Of a stretch of DNA of 64,000 nt, positions 41,231 to 52,531 are shown piece after piece (position 1 is the first letter of the stretch; each line of letters starts with the position of its first letter). Origin of the DNA: Aricia agestis (Eukaryota > Arthropoda > Insecta > Lepidoptera > Lycaenidae); assembly GCF_905147365.1 (NCBI RefSeq), contig NC_056425.1, positions 4,781,501 through 4,845,500 on the forward strand, written 5' to 3'. The position numbers were made by a program, and so were the translations under genes. A model generated the notes under the pieces. It made no database searches. It was not told the origin of the DNA and saw nothing but the letters and a program-made list of their open reading frames with translations.

Positions 41231-41484
41231 TATAATAATACTATTGTATTAAAGAGATAATAATTTGTAAATGAAAATTACATTAATTTCCCTGTATTAA
41301 CCTCTACCAATTTTTTGTTAGTAAGTACCGAACACACGAAGTTATAAAGCATTATAATTAAATTATTAAATAGTAATAATGACACTTTTTTTAAGTATGA
41401 AGCACAAACAAACACGTAGTGATTAATTTACACAAGACAATTGATGCACCACAATAAACGCGTCGGATCCTGTCGCCGTTTTCA

Positions 41485-41610
41485 GGGTTCCGTAATCAAC
41501 AAGGAACCCTTATATTTTCGGTCTATCTGTCCGTCTGTCTGTCTGTTTCTCCGCGGTTTTGCTCAGAGAATAGCCTACAAAGCCGAAATTCGGCATGACT
41601 GCACATACAT
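41485..41610 (+). repeat. GGGTTCCGTA-type fragment
   Basis: AGGGTTCCGTAATCAACAAG followed by a (GTCT)n run and GAAATTCGGCATGACTGC. Partial. Confidence 0.55.
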
Positions 41611-41633
41611 ATAAACGATGTTGACAAAATCCA

Positions 41634-41864
41634 TCCATATTAATATACTTACTATATACTATACAGTATACTATATATACTATAATATTATAAATGCGAA
41701 AGTGTGTCTGTCTGTCTGTTTGTTACCTCTTTATATATGTAAATTTGGCATGGAGATACTTTGAGTCCCGGGAAAAGACATACGATACTTTTTATCCCGG
41801 AAAAATGTACGGTTATTACGCGATAAATAAATTTTGGCACAACAGAGTTGTGGGCATCATCTAG
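41634..41864 (+). mobile_element. Helitron (family A)
   Basis: A TCCATATTAATATACTTACT start with an expanded TATAC run, (GTCT)n, GAGATACTTTGAGTCCCGGG, and ATCATCTAG end before T. The CCGAACCGATT block is deleted. Confidence 0.75.
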
Positions 41865-42475
41865 TGGTATATAAAACCTTTAAAAAAATTTATGGGGCCA
41901 ACCTTACACATCAAGCGGGGATAATTCTTTTTATTTCGCGTCCACTTCACCGTATGTGGTGTCGTTGGTTAGGGTTATAAAAATAGTACGAGTATTCCAA
42001 GATCATTTTCCGATTAGGGGTCCATTTGTCAAATATGCAAAGTTTTAAAGTGGAAGAAATCGTTAGTGTCCAGTGTCTCCCCCTTCTACCAGCTATTAGC
42101 TAAACGGTTGATTCTGAAAAATATTTGGAAAAATTCACGGGAGTAGGAAATATGCTAAATTTAAAGACTAAGAAGACTTCATAAGTTATTGAGAAGTACA
42201 AAGGAATTTTTCGTTCAAATTTCTTTGAATGTAACTAAGATCATGTTGTTAGTAGTGTTAAACATGTTATAATTATTGTACATTCATTGACGATACAAAA
42301 CTTATCAAAAACTGGCGGTACTACGGAATCCTCTATTGTGCGTGGCCGATTAATTGGCCGGCTTTTTCGCTCTCATTGGTCATTTGTCACGCGCAAACGG
42401 CACGCGCCATTCACAGACCCCGCCGCTTTTTTTTCTTGTCGCAACTCGTATGACATTCGCATCTGCATAAAAATC
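41865..42475. other. No gene seen
   Basis: Unassigned. The short ORF crossing into the hexamer array is a repeat artefact. Confidence 0.45.
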
Positions 42476-42566
42476 CGTATTGATTTAATGCGGATGCGGA
42501 TGCAGATGCGGATGTCCAAATCTATGCGGATGCTCCGCATTTACGGATGCGGATGCGGATATTCGC
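42476..42566. repeat. GCGGAT hexamer array, second
   Basis: At least eight degenerate units of GCGGAT/GCAGAT, read as an RM-dipeptide run on the plus strand. Not coding. Confidence 0.75.
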
Positions 42567-43098
42567 AACATTCCTGCTCTGAACAATACTGGTTTGTTAT
42601 ATAAGTAATATAACAGACAAACAGTATTTAGAGCAGTTCCTTTTTACTTTTATATGTTATTTTTACCTTCTTTACATTTTAGTTACTTACTCGAACTCAA
42701 ACTGAAAAATTTTTATTCAGAATAATTTTTTTCTAATATTTTCTGAACGTTGATACTACTGGTGCCTACCACCTTGTACCACCTTATAGATTAAAAATAT
42801 TATTTAAATATAGTTTTTATTATTCGTAGAAAGTAACACTAAAAATATTTTTTTATCGCAATGACGTCATACTTTTAAGATAGAAATATAAAGCAGAGAA
42901 AGTAGTAAGTAAAATAAATTAAAAAACAAGTTTAGTATTTATTCGGGTATTATTTGATAAAAAACTAATTAAATAATGATAGTAATTTTATCGTTTACTT
43001 ACATCTAAGATGTGTCGATAACGAGGTTAACATTAATTGTGTTTTAATTTTGATAAAATCGGTGATAGTAGCAAAAAAATCGGTTGTCTCTAAAGTCG
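42567..43098. other. Mostly unassigned; lone hAT end
   Basis: TAGTTTTTATTATTCGTAG at 42811-42829 is one terminus of the 5782-6002 family with no partner. A minus-strand 103-codon ORF (42995-43306) ends near a GTAAGT but lies half inside the repeat below. I do not call it a gene. Confidence 0.45.
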
Positions 43099-43625
43099 GC
43101 AGGGCTCGGAACCGGTATTTTTTTAACCAGGTTGAAACGCTCTGTAACCAATTTTTTTTGGATAAGTGTCGCTCGGAGCGAAACTGAGTTGCGAGCGGTA
43201 TTGCTTCTGAAATTAACCTGGTCATTTCCTCACGGAAAGTGACTAGTACGGCGATACCTTGTGTATCTTTTTTGTGCATTCCTTTTTTGTTCATTCCATT
43301 CCCCATTTACTTGTCATAATATCTTGTTTGTTTTGCTTTTGATTTTGTGGTAAAGTGTGGTAAATAGGCGAGGGTCATGGTGTGTGTGTGAGTGGGCGGG
43401 GCGAGCAATAATCGTGAACGGTTATAACCAGTATTTTGAGCAGAAGCAGTTTCATTTTGTGCTTAGAACAAAACCAGGAAAAATATTATTTATTCCTGAT
43501 ATTATTCCTGGTTTTGAGATTCCGCTCTGACGAGCGGAATCTAAATGACATTGCTCTTTTGGAAATGTATGGCGTTTCTTACGAATAGGTTCGCGAAGAT
43601 TAACCAGGTTTCCGAGCTTGCACTT
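43099..43625. mobile_element. Element with GCTCGGAA..GGTTAA ends
   Basis: GGCTCGGAACCGG and TTTAACCAGGTT at the left face TTAACCAGGTTTCCGAGC at the right. The interior has an AACCAGGAAAAAT hairpin near 43470-43515. No transposase. Confidence 0.5.
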
Positions 43626-43920
43626 CAAGCCTTAAATGGAACGCCTCAGAGCGAAGTAACGCCGCATGATTCATGTTTTTTCGTGCGTGCAGCCGGCTCC
43701 ATCGAATTATAAGACATTGTCATGACAAAACGTGTAGGTAGCTAATGATTAAACACCACTTAAAATAAGACGCTTTTAATACTGAGTGAAGCATACCGTC
43801 GTGACGAAAAAACGGGTATTTTTTTAAACGGGCAAATGGGCAATGGCCCACCACACATTCCCACCACTGCAACTCCTGTGTCGCCAGGATCAACAGTGGT
43901 AACCACGAAAACCCTTTGAT

Positions 43921-45570
43921 ATGATCTCAGGGATGCCCGAGGGACTAGGACATACTGATGGTAATAATGTAGAAACTAGTTATAGAGTACCTTGCACCTG
44001 TGACGAAACAATAAACATTATTAATTCCTTAAAAAATACGAATACAGTTGGTTATGATGAAATTTCCACAAAGGTAATCAAAGAATGTAAATATATAGTT
44101 GCCCCCATCTTAACTGAACTGATAAACAAGTCTTTCGTAGAAGGTTGTTTTCCAGACAAGTTAAAAGTTTCAATAATAAAACCAATATTCAAAAAAGGTG
44201 ACAGAAAGCAATTAAGTAATTATAGGCCAATTGCGCTAGTTCCAATTCTATCAAAAATATTTGAAAAAGCAATGCATAAAAGACTAACTTCATTCATAAA
44301 TAAATTTAATATCTTGAAACATGAACAATTTGGCTTTCAAAAGAACAAATCAACTCAACAAGCATGTTTCAACGTTACTAACCAAATTGTAAACTGCATT
44401 GATGAAAAGAACCACTGCATAACTGTTTTCATTGACATGACTAAAGCTTTTGATTTTGTTTCACATAAATTACTACTGAAGAAATTAAGCAAAATGGGAA
44501 TAAGGGGACCAGCTTTAAATTGGATTAAGGCCTTCCTTGAAAATAGAACGCAATACACAATAATAGAAAACATTAACGGAGATAATGAATTAGTCAATAC
44601 TGAATCTGCAGTCTTACTTAATGAATATGGAGTTCCACAAGGCTCTATACTAGGTCCTCAGCTATTCTTGTTTTACATAAATGACATTCCCATTGAAATT
44701 AATAATCCAATAATCATGAATAATTATAAATTTACATTATTTGCTGATGACATATCTATAATATTTACATATAATAAATCGGACGTGAATAAAATCGAAA
44801 ATGACATAAACTTGACACTTAGATATTTAATTGAATGGCTGACATGTAATAACCTTAAAATTAATGTTAATAAAACTAGGTATATACAATTTAGAACTTA
44901 TAACAAAAAACCCGTTGACTTAAAATTAACACACAATAATGAAAAAATAGAGGAAGTTGAGGAAAACTTGTTTTTAGGCGTACAAATTGACAAACACTGT
45001 AATTGGCATGCACACATAGATAAAGTTTGTTCAAAACTGAACAAATTTGTTTTTGTCTTGCGCAGGTTAGCATGGACAGTTAGTATCCAAACCTCAATTA
45101 CAGCCTATCACGGCTACGTGTCCTCAGTCCTGCGATATGGTCTAGTTGTCTGGGGAAACTCAACGCATATAGACAAAGCATTCATTGTGCAAAAGAAATG
45201 TATTCGTGCTATAGCTAAGATTCCACCGTATGAGTCATGTAAGCCTTTCTTTAAAAAATTCAACATATTGACTCTACCTAGCATGTACATTTTAGAAATA
45301 TTTAAATTCGTTACACACAATAAGGACATTTTTACACAATTGATTGACACAAACCCAACTAAATATTTTAGAAATTCAAATAGATTAATTATAAATAAAA
45401 AACCAAAAACAACTCTTTTTCTAAATAATGCATATACAATGTGTGTAAAGATTTATAACAAAATACCAGATCACATAAAACACTTGTCTAAAAAACAGTC
45501 TATTAGACTACTAAAAAGAATGCTAATAAATGAATCTTATTATGATGTAAAGGAATTCTTAAACAGTTGA
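43921..45570 (+). CDS. Non-LTR retrotransposon reverse transcriptase (549 aa)
   Basis: The longest ORF of the window. It encodes an RT domain with FIDMTKAFD (residues 170-178, catalytic D172), YGVPQGSILGP (236-246) and LFADD (273-277, catalytic D276 and D277), followed by a thumb region and a C-terminal domain. SNYRPIALVPILSKIFEK at 99-116 is the usual RT finger motif. An in-frame TAA lies 21 nt upstream of the first ATG and no apurinic endonuclease domain is present, so the copy is 5'-truncated although the surviving frame is uninterrupted. Sequence style fits the CR1/Jockey superfamily. The clade is uncertain. The 3' UTR and (AATTG)n tail follow. It could supply RT in trans only if expressed. 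Confidence 0.9.
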   Translation: MISGMPEGLGHTDGNNVETSYRVPCTCDETINIINSLKNTNTVGYDEISTKVIKECKYIVAPILTELINKSFVEGCFPDKLKVSIIKPIFKKGDRKQLSNYRPIALVPILSKIFEKAMHKRLTSFINKFNILKHEQFGFQKNKSTQQACFNVTNQIVNCIDEKNHCITVFIDMTKAFDFVSHKLLLKKLSKMGIRGPALNWIKAFLENRTQYTIIENINGDNELVNTESAVLLNEYGVPQGSILGPQLFLFYINDIPIEINNPIIMNNYKFTLFADDISIIFTYNKSDVNKIENDINLTLRYLIEWLTCNNLKINVNKTRYIQFRTYNKKPVDLKLTHNNEKIEEVEENLFLGVQIDKHCNWHAHIDKVCSKLNKFVFVLRRLAWTVSIQTSITAYHGYVSSVLRYGLVVWGNSTHIDKAFIVQKKCIRAIAKIPPYESCKPFFKKFNILTLPSMYILEIFKFVTHNKDIFTQLIDTNPTKYFRNSNRLIINKKPKTTLFLNNAYTMCVKIYNKIPDHIKHLSKKQSIRLLKRMLINESYYDVKEFLNS

Positions 45571-46013
45571 CATTATCTTATTTTATTTTATGACAATAGT
45601 TTTTAAATTAATTGACATTTTTACTTTATTTAATTTCTTGACATAAATATATAGATTTCTCATTACTCTCATGACATGTTTAATTATTACTAAGTATGTA
45701 AAAATTGATTTGAATAGGTATTGTTAGCGTAAAATATATTTTGTATGATTATAATTACTTATATTATAACTTTATGATAATATGTTTAATTATTACTATT
45801 ATTAATGATGATTGATAACTTATGTATAAAATTGATTTGAATATTTTTAGTGTAAAACATATTTTTGTACATGATTATAATTTAAATATATATTTGCATG
45901 CTATTTTATACATAGCTAAAAGTGTTAGATCTTAAGAAAATAATCATTACCACCTACTGTATTCACCACTTTTATAGCAAATAAACGAATTGAATTGAAT
46001 TGAATTGAATTGA
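45571..46013 (+). mobile_element. LINE 3' UTR with internal duplication and tail
   Basis: Two related blocks, about 45677-45760 and 45787-45890, share TGTTTAATTATTACTA, AAAATTGATTTGAATA and GATTATAATT. The end is ATTGAATTGAATTGAATTG (45992-46013), the simple-repeat tail. Confidence 0.8.
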
Positions 46014-46546
46014 GTATAGACTTATTTTTTTATTACAGGCATTTTAATTACGAAGGAAAATAACGATAAAACTAATTAGATCAAGCGTTAATTAATGTGG
46101 AGTCAACATTAGAAAGAAAAATATTAAGGGACTCATAAAAAATTATATGGGGTCGACTTTGACATTTTTAATTTATTGTTTAATAGCATTATTTTGACTA
46201 TGCCTGCCCACGTCATACTTTTTGTAGGACCGATAATATCATCGGGCATGCTTGGAATGTCTTGTAACGTCATACAAAAAGTATGAATAAATTACATTTT
46301 TATGAAATAAGGGGGCAAACGACCATCGGATCTCCTGATATAAAGCAATTCCAGTCACAGCTTTCGAGTATTTGGTTATAACCGTAATATAAACATAATG
46401 AGGAATTTAATAATAATTAACGATTCATAACCCAAGGCGCTGGTAGGTGTTAAGCATTCTCATAAAAAGTCAATTATGATGTATTAAGACTTTATAAGTT
46501 ACCTTGCTGCTCGTAAAGCCAAAGTGTACTTATCTTACTTACTTTA
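46014..46546. other. No gene seen; retroposon scrap
   Basis: TTTATGAAATAAGGGGGCAA at 46298-46320 is the 3' end of a family-P retroposon on the minus strand. CATACTTTTTGTA and its complement at 46215-46286 form a loose inverted repeat. Confidence 0.5.
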
Positions 46547-46547
46547 A

Positions 46548-46880
46548 TAACGCCTCCGTGGTCTAATGGTATAGAGCGCGGCTCTTGACTCGGAGGTCGT
46601 TGGTTCGATTCCCGCGTTGGAAACATGTTATTTCCAAGTTTGGTTAGGACAATGCAGGCTGATCACCTGATTGTCTGAAAAAGTCGGTCCTGCGCATGAA
46701 CTTTCGCCAGTCGTGTCGGTCTTCCGTCCCACTGGGTTATGAGAGTAAAGGAATAGAGAGTGCTCTTTTGTACTGCGCTCACACTTGGGCACTATAAAAT
46801 TACTCCTGCGTAGCTGGCCTGGTTTCAGTGAAACCGGCCACCGTCACCGAAACCGGTGTGAGAGCTATTATTATTAATAT
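46548..46880 (+). mobile_element. SINE family A, internal deletion
   Basis: Complete head with both boxes and full 3' half. About 35 nt around the CATGCGTCGGATGGGC block are missing. The tail is ATTATTATTAATATT. Confidence 0.9.
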
Positions 46881-46984
46881 TTAATAGATGTTGTAACTTA
46901 GAATATTTTGCGTCGACTTTCAATAGAAGCTATGGTAGTTATTGGTAACTGTTTGGACGAAAGACGATGTTTTAGTTAGGTATA

Positions 46985-47309
46985 GTCAGGGTTCCCTAGA
47001 ACAAATCAACAAAACTTGGTTGACTACGGAACCCTAAAACGGAACCCTAACCAGCAGATTTTTTGTATATTGATAGGTTATTAGTTATATAATTTAAGAG
47101 TAACATTGTCCTACAAATAGAACAACTAATATAAATAGAACAATCCATATTTTAGGACCATCAAATCAAAGTATGAAATCCTTTCTATCTCTGTTAGCTA
47201 CCACTTTCGAGACTTTTCGCAGATAAAAATGTTGTTCGTCTTATGAATATCTTTCTACTCACAAAAAATTGCTTGATAGTAATAAAAAAATGTTCTAGGG
47301 AACCCTGAC
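46985..47309. mobile_element. MITE, GTCAGGGTTCCCTAGAACA ends, TSD TA
   Basis: Relative of 40984-41230 with a 325-bp body. TA lies at 46983-46984 and 47310-47311. Confidence 0.8.
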
Positions 47310-47552
47310 TAGTATACAATGATCTTTCGTCCTAATCTGTTCAGCCACTTTTTGAGTACCGACCACAAAGAAAAGTGTTATAACTTTGACTTGTCTGCGT
47401 GTTTGTGTCTGTCCGTGGCATCGCATCCAAACAGGTGGACCGAATTTAATATAATTTTTTGTTGGGAAGCTGACATGATCGAGATTTCTTTGCAATAGTT
47501 CATTATTATCAGCCCTCTCAGTGCTGTAAAATTTGGGTTTATAATATTATGA

Positions 47553-48118
47553 TATGATCCATGCGTGATGCGTCGGATGGGCAAAAAGTCGGTCCTGCGC
47601 ATGATCTCTCGCCAGTCATGTCTTTCATCTGAATCACTGGGTTATGAGAGTCGTATGTGGACACAACGTAAAATGTTAAAAATCTCTTGGTCACAATTTG
47701 TATCGAATAAAGAAGTTTTAAAAAAAGCGGATTGTGAACGCCAACTAATGAACATCTCTATCTGCATCCAAAGAAAGGTCACTTTTTTTGGTCACCTACA
47801 AAGAGGATCTCAATATGAATTTATACGGTTGATTATAGAGGGTAGATTTCCGGGGAAGAGATCACCTGGTAGACCAAGAAGAAAATGGATAGATGACATA
47901 AAGGATTGGACCAGATGTAGGCACCCACAAAAGAAATGAGCCCAAGACCAGAAGAAATTCAACCAGCTGCCCGCCGAACTTCGTTATGAAGAGGGCACTA
48001 GATGATGATGATGATGAGAGTAAACGAAAAGAGATTGCTCTTGTATACTGCGTACACACTTGGGCACTATAAATTACTCTTGCGTAACTGGCCTTACCGA
48101 AACCGGCCACCGGCAAAC
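47553..48118 (+). mobile_element. SINE family A, split by a LINE fragment
   Basis: Body piece 47553-47651 ends GGGTTATGAGAGT. The SINE resumes at 48014 with ATGAGAGTAAACGAAAAGAG and runs to the CCGAAACCGGCC end. The head is missing. Confidence 0.8.
47652..48013 (+). pseudogene. LINE C-terminal fragment with (GAT)n tail
   Basis: An open frame of 96 codons: MWTQRKMLKISWS, RKVTFFGHLQRG, FIRLIIEGRFPGKRSPGRP and RRKWIDDIKDWTR, then a stop at 47937. The order KISW / FGH..RG / L.IEG...GRP..W is that of the C-terminal end of endonuclease-RT LINEs of the RTE or a related clade. It has a short 3' UTR, a (GAT)n tail and the 8-bp TSD ATGAGAGT (47644-47651, 48014-48021). The frame happens to join SINE sequence upstream, so the larger ORF is accidental. 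Confidence 0.85.
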
Positions 48119-48425
48119 TCAGAGGTAGAATATGTTTTGAACTACGCTCGCTAGATACAAGCAGTAGTCTGTTACGTAGGTTGACGTAAAAACTCTAATC
48201 CGATAAGATAGGTGACATCATAATCTGAGCACAGTAATACTACTTGTTCTTTAAAGTGTTGTCTTCCTATGTGTTTTCCAAAGATATAGCTGATATAATT
48301 ATTATATAGATTATAATAATTATTATTGTTAATAGGAAGTGGTAATAACCGATAGTGGGACATAAGACTGGTCATCTATTTAATCACAATATGGCTTTAC
48401 CGAAGGTTTCGGGGGAGACTCCGGA
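48119..48425. other. No feature recognised
   Basis: Unassigned AT-rich DNA. Confidence 0.45.
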
Positions 48426-48602
48426 ACGAAGCGCGCGTCACGTCGTCGTAGAAACTCACGTAGAAATTCAATGATGAGTTTCTACGACGCGACGACGTAC
48501 GATGTCGTGTCGTAGTTTTTTTACGACGCGCGTCGTAGATTCCCCCGACAAGACGTCGCATCGTGAAACGACAGCGTATCGTGTTTTTGTGTCCCGGCCC
48601 TT
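48426..48602. mobile_element. CpG-rich ACGACGTCG MITE, left end lost
   Basis: The right end TGTTTTTGTGTCCCGGCCC, followed by TTA, matches 38205-38225. The interior has ACGACGCGACGACG-type units. The left end is replaced by unrelated sequence. Confidence 0.75.
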
Positions 48603-48604
48603 AC

Positions 48605-49007
48605 GCATAAATTTCTCTATTTTTTTTTTATATCTATGGACGTAAGGATCTATGGAGGTAAGTACCTGAGTACTCTATAATATAATCTGTTAAAAACACT
48701 ACTATCTACTAGCAATTCAATATAACGTTGGATCAGTGGGGGAAAGTGGAATGTGCGTCATAGTGATAACGATACGACCACAAGCTGCAGATCTGTCGCC
48801 AAGCCACCATTTTGTTGTGGACTTCCTTATTTTGATCACGTTTTAGGATAATTAATGAGTTTTAAACAAAATAGCAGTATTATAAACTTACCTTACCCCG
48901 CTGTTTTACTCGTGTTAATACGGAATATAACGAATATACCCCGCTGTTTTACTCGTGTACGTGTTAATATGGAATATTACGAAGAGGTCTCTGGCACATA
49001 TAGTAAA
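48605..49007. other. No gene seen; short duplication
   Basis: TACCCCGCTGTTTTACTCGT occurs at 48893 and 48938, a 45-bp imperfect tandem. Otherwise unassigned. Confidence 0.5.
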
Positions 49008-49169
49008 CAAGATGATGCCCGCGACTCTGTTGCGCCAAAATTCGTTTATCGCGCGGGAACTGTACATTTTTCCGAGATAAAAAGTATCCTATGTCCTTTC
49101 CCGGGACTCAAAGTGTCTCCATGCCAAATTTCAGCAAAATCGGCTGAGCGGTTTGAGCGTGAAGAGGTA

Positions 49170-49200
<31 letters not shown>

Positions 49201-49229
49201 CACTTTCGCATTTATAATATTAGTATGGA
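49008..49229 (-). mobile_element. Helitron (family A), near full length
   Basis: On the minus strand it starts TCCATACTAATATTATAAAT, with seven GTCT units, and ends GCGGGCATCATCTTG (CTTG in place of CTAG). Confidence 0.8.
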
Positions 49230-49327
49230 TAATCCGACCAAAATACGACATGCCATACACGTCATATCAGAATATTGACAGAAACGTTGCCACACCTCGA
49301 ACAAAACTATTACGTTATATAAATTAC

Positions 49328-49528
49328 GTTGGACGTGGGTGAGCCATGCTTCGGCACGAATGGGCCGCCTCGACCGGAGAAATACCACGGGCTCACAGAA
49401 AACCGGCGTGAAACAGCGCTTGGGCTGTGTCAGCTCTTCTGATGCTACGAGTGTCTATATGGGCGACGGAAGTTGCTTTCCATCAGGTGACCCGTTTGCT
49501 CGTTTGCCCCCTTATTTTATTTAAAAAA
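49328..49528 (+). mobile_element. Family-P retroposon lacking the minisatellite
   Basis: GACGTGGGTGAGCCATGCTT to GCGCTTGGGCTGTGT, then directly CAGCTCTTCTGATGC and the A-rich end. The C-rich block and flanks are deleted. Confidence 0.8.
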
Positions 49529-49649
49529 AATAGTTTACTGTCTATGCTTGTGCTGCCTCTAGCGCGAAAACATTTCAGTAATCCCATTGCATGCAACCGT
49601 TGATCCCCTTTTTCACCCCTTAGGGGGTTATATTGAAAAACCTCATTCT

Positions 49650-49785
49650 TAGTGGTTATACAAGTTTTAATAAAACTAAGAGATAAAACTTTAGGTAAAA
49701 GACCAATTTTTTTCACTTTTGTATGGAGAAACTCGCGACGCTGGCCTTTAGTAGCAGCGCTGAAGACAAAATCTATTGCTGTCGC
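49650..49785 (+). mobile_element. CAGGGTGTAACA-type MITE, decayed
   Basis: Keeps TTAATAAAACTAAGAGATAA, TTTCACTTTTGTATGGAG and GTAGCAGCGCTGAAG. The ends are unrecognisable. Confidence 0.6.
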
Positions 49786-49911
49786 GCTGTGCCCGACCAA
49801 GCTAGCTATCAAGTATTAATGCGCGATAGAGACAAGTGCAGCTTGAATTGAAAATTCTAAATCAACGATTCGTTACCCCCTGATTTCTTCTCCAAAACTT
49901 AACTGATTTAA

Positions 49912-50205
49912 GTAAGTACTTTTTTTATTAAAAATTAAAGCAAGGCTTGAGCTGTGTTCCTATGTTTCTTTTTGTATAATCTAGCCAAATTTGTTTTCTG
50001 GATGTTTTAACACAGCGGAAAAACTATTAATTTTTTGGGTTTTTGAACGTTCACATCTTTTTTAATAATTAAATTATGAAAAGAAAGAAAACATAGGGAT
50101 ATGCTAATACAGGCTAAAGATATTTAGGAAAAAAATATAACTCTACCGGAATTATCCAGGGAGAAAACAGGGGACAACGTTTGTATGGAAAAACGGCCCT
50201 AGTGT
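49912..50205 (+). repeat. Dispersed repeat, second copy
   Basis: Uninterrupted relative of 29858-30150. Confidence 0.7.
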
Positions 50206-50981
50206 CTCCTATATATCTAGGACATAAAATCACAAAAATTATTAAAAATACACTGTAAGATGAAACAAAGTAATTTTAAGAGTACAAAAATATTATCTTT
50301 GATTTAACTTATTCATTACAGACATAATAATTATTTGCTCTGTGGACTACGCCGAATACTTTCATGATCGTTTCTTTACACAGATAGTATAAGAAAATAA
50401 TAGACATGACCCAATAGTATTTTTTACTAACTAGTCACTACACTACAGTCACTAGTGTTTGGCAAAATAATTTAACCGATCAAGTCTGTTGACCAGAATA
50501 AACTGCCTGAATTTTTTTTTCTGATTTTCCCCCATTTGATTTTCCCACATTTATCAGCACGCCAAAGACTTCTATTTAATAGAATTCTTTGCAGCAAGCA
50601 CGCGCCGAACGCGGCGCAATTTAGAATGATTCATTGTATGAAATAATGTGTACCTCGCACATTCGTCCACACCGTACGCGCCGCATTTCGTGTACAATGC
50701 GTTGCGTTCGACGCGTACGGTGCTGATATTAATTCTGTCTACTCTGCGAATGTGGCGTGCTGATAAAAGAAGATGTTTTTTCTGACACATCATCATTCTG
50801 AATATACATCGTGGCATATCTTGAGTTTTCAAATCTTTGGTTGTAATTCTTTTTAGATGAATATTCTTGCTTCATTGAACTTTCGCTATCAGACGGTTTC
50901 TAACATTGTTCTGACGGGAATTTTACGAGCCAAAACAAGCGTACAATATTGTTTGGCTTTTATTATTTGCCTTAAAAGAAG
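50206..50981. other. No gene seen
   Basis: Two GC-richer blocks at 50665-50755 form a loose inverted repeat around CACCGTACGCG. Nothing else. Confidence 0.45.
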
Positions 50982-51135
50982 ACCTCTGTGGCGTAGTGGT
51001 TGAGCGCGTGGTCAGCGCTCATGCCGGGTACGGGTTTGAATCCCGCCGACGGAACAAAAAGTTTTCAATGTTCCTGGATCATGGATGTGTATTAAATATG
51101 TGTATCATATTAAAATAAAAATCTTTAATATATTA
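50982..51135 (+). mobile_element. SINE family B, 5' part
   Basis: GACCTCTGTGGCGTAGTGG head, a B box with one change (GGTTTGAATCC) and the TTCCTGGATCATGGATGTG body. The 3' third is missing. Confidence 0.85.
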
Positions 51136-51140
51136 TGCTT

Positions 51141-51540
51141 TTGTCATATATTTTTTTAACAAATAAAACATTACACACACTACAACACACACACACTAGG
51201 AAAAATTACACATTATTGAGTGACAAGCCTATACATACGAATACGAATTGAAAATGGATTATAGTTTTTTTTTATTGAATCTTACATACTATAAGACAGT
51301 GCTTACACGGCCAGTCTGAGATCAGCTGAGTCCCAGAGACAAGAGTTAAAAAAAAATATGATAAAGTCAATATTTTTTTACAAAATATTACTTCGATCGC
51401 AGTTTCCAGGAAATGCTTTTGTATTCTATTGTTGTCGCCATCACCGGTGCTCTTATGGGGCTTGAAGAATTAAAGGTAGTAAGTAGTCCTAATATCGTTG
51501 AAGCTAAGGTCGAATTTCGACCATTGGGCGATCTCTAGTT
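51141..51540. other. No feature recognised
   Basis: Unassigned. Short (AC)n run near 51172-51197. Confidence 0.45.
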
Positions 51541-51574
51541 ATTATTATTTCCCGAACAATAAACTTTGCCAATT

Positions 51575-51660
51575 TTGCTAAAAGATATTATTGAGCTACT
51601 TTGGGTCCCGGGAAAGGATATAGTTTACTAATATCCCGGAAAATGTACGGTTCCGGTGTG
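51575..51660 (+). mobile_element. Helitron (family A) fragment
   Basis: GAGCTACTTTGGGTCCCGGG and ATCCCGGAAAATGTACGGTT only. Confidence 0.65.
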
Positions 51661-51919
51661 CCGTGTAACCAAGCCTTTAGGAATTGAAGACATGGGTGAA
51701 GACGTGGGTAACTAACAATTTGAAAACTGTGATTTTTTTGCATAAATGGACGCTTTAAGACCGGAAAAATAATTTGAAATAAAAAATGTGGATTGTATGA
51801 ATAGCTGCTAAATAATATTATATTATATTCCCAAGCACTTTTCATAGAAATATATTGATTATATGATGTATGATTTTATTGTTTTGTCTGTTTGTTGCTT
51901 CCTTACTCGTATATCAATA

Positions 51920-52095
51920 AGTGTCTAAACACTATGCCGAATTTCCGCGGCGGAAGTTCGGCTTGATTCCGCCTGCAATGTATTTAAATTACCGATGACA
52001 CACTATGCCGAAATTCCGTCGCGTTATACGTTTGACATTGCTGACGTAATCATGCGGAATTTCCGCCGCGGAACTTCGGAATTGTGTTTAGACAC
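51920..52095. mobile_element. AGTGTCTAAA MITE, copy 2
   Basis: AGTGTCTAAACACTATGCCG end and TTTAGACAC end. Subterminal TTTCCGCCGCGGAA. 176 bp. Confidence 0.8.
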
Positions 52096-52369
52096 GCAAT
52101 CTAAATTCGCTTACCGGTAGTCGCTTTGATAACGATCACAATTTTCGTTGAATCCCAGCACATGTATGAAATGATTTTTGTGACGACTCGTAAAAATGCC
52201 ATTTTCATATTTTACGTTTCGAAATCTGACTATTATAAAATATTAAAGTGCTAATAAAATTAAGGATATTGTGAGTACTTCAAGTGGCTACCTATTACCA
52301 GTATTAATAACGAGCAAAACAGTTTAAAAAATCCCGTTTGTTGTATGGGATATCTTAAATCTTAAATAT

Positions 52370-52530
52370 TTATTTTATTTTTAGTATTTGTTGTTATAAC
52401 GGCAACAGATATACACAATCTGTAAAAATTTAAGAAGTCTAGCTATAGCGGTTCTCGAGATACAGCCTGGAGACAGACCGACGGACAGACATCGACGTCT
52501 CAGTTACATGGTCCCGTTTATACCCTTGTG
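52370..52530 (+). repeat. GGGTTCCGTAC-type repeat
   Basis: TTGTTGTTATAACGGCAACA, GAGATACAGCCTGGAGACAG and CATGGTCCCGTTTATACCC. Confidence 0.75.
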
Positions 52531-52531
52531 T

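Noticed and set aside
42287..42604. RM-repeat protein
   Set aside because: Translation of the GCGGAT hexamer array.
42995..43306. Minus-strand 103-codon ORF ending at a GTAAGT, as a host first exon
   Set aside because: Half of it lies in a repeat with GCTCGGAA ends, and there is no recognisable domain or acceptor partner.
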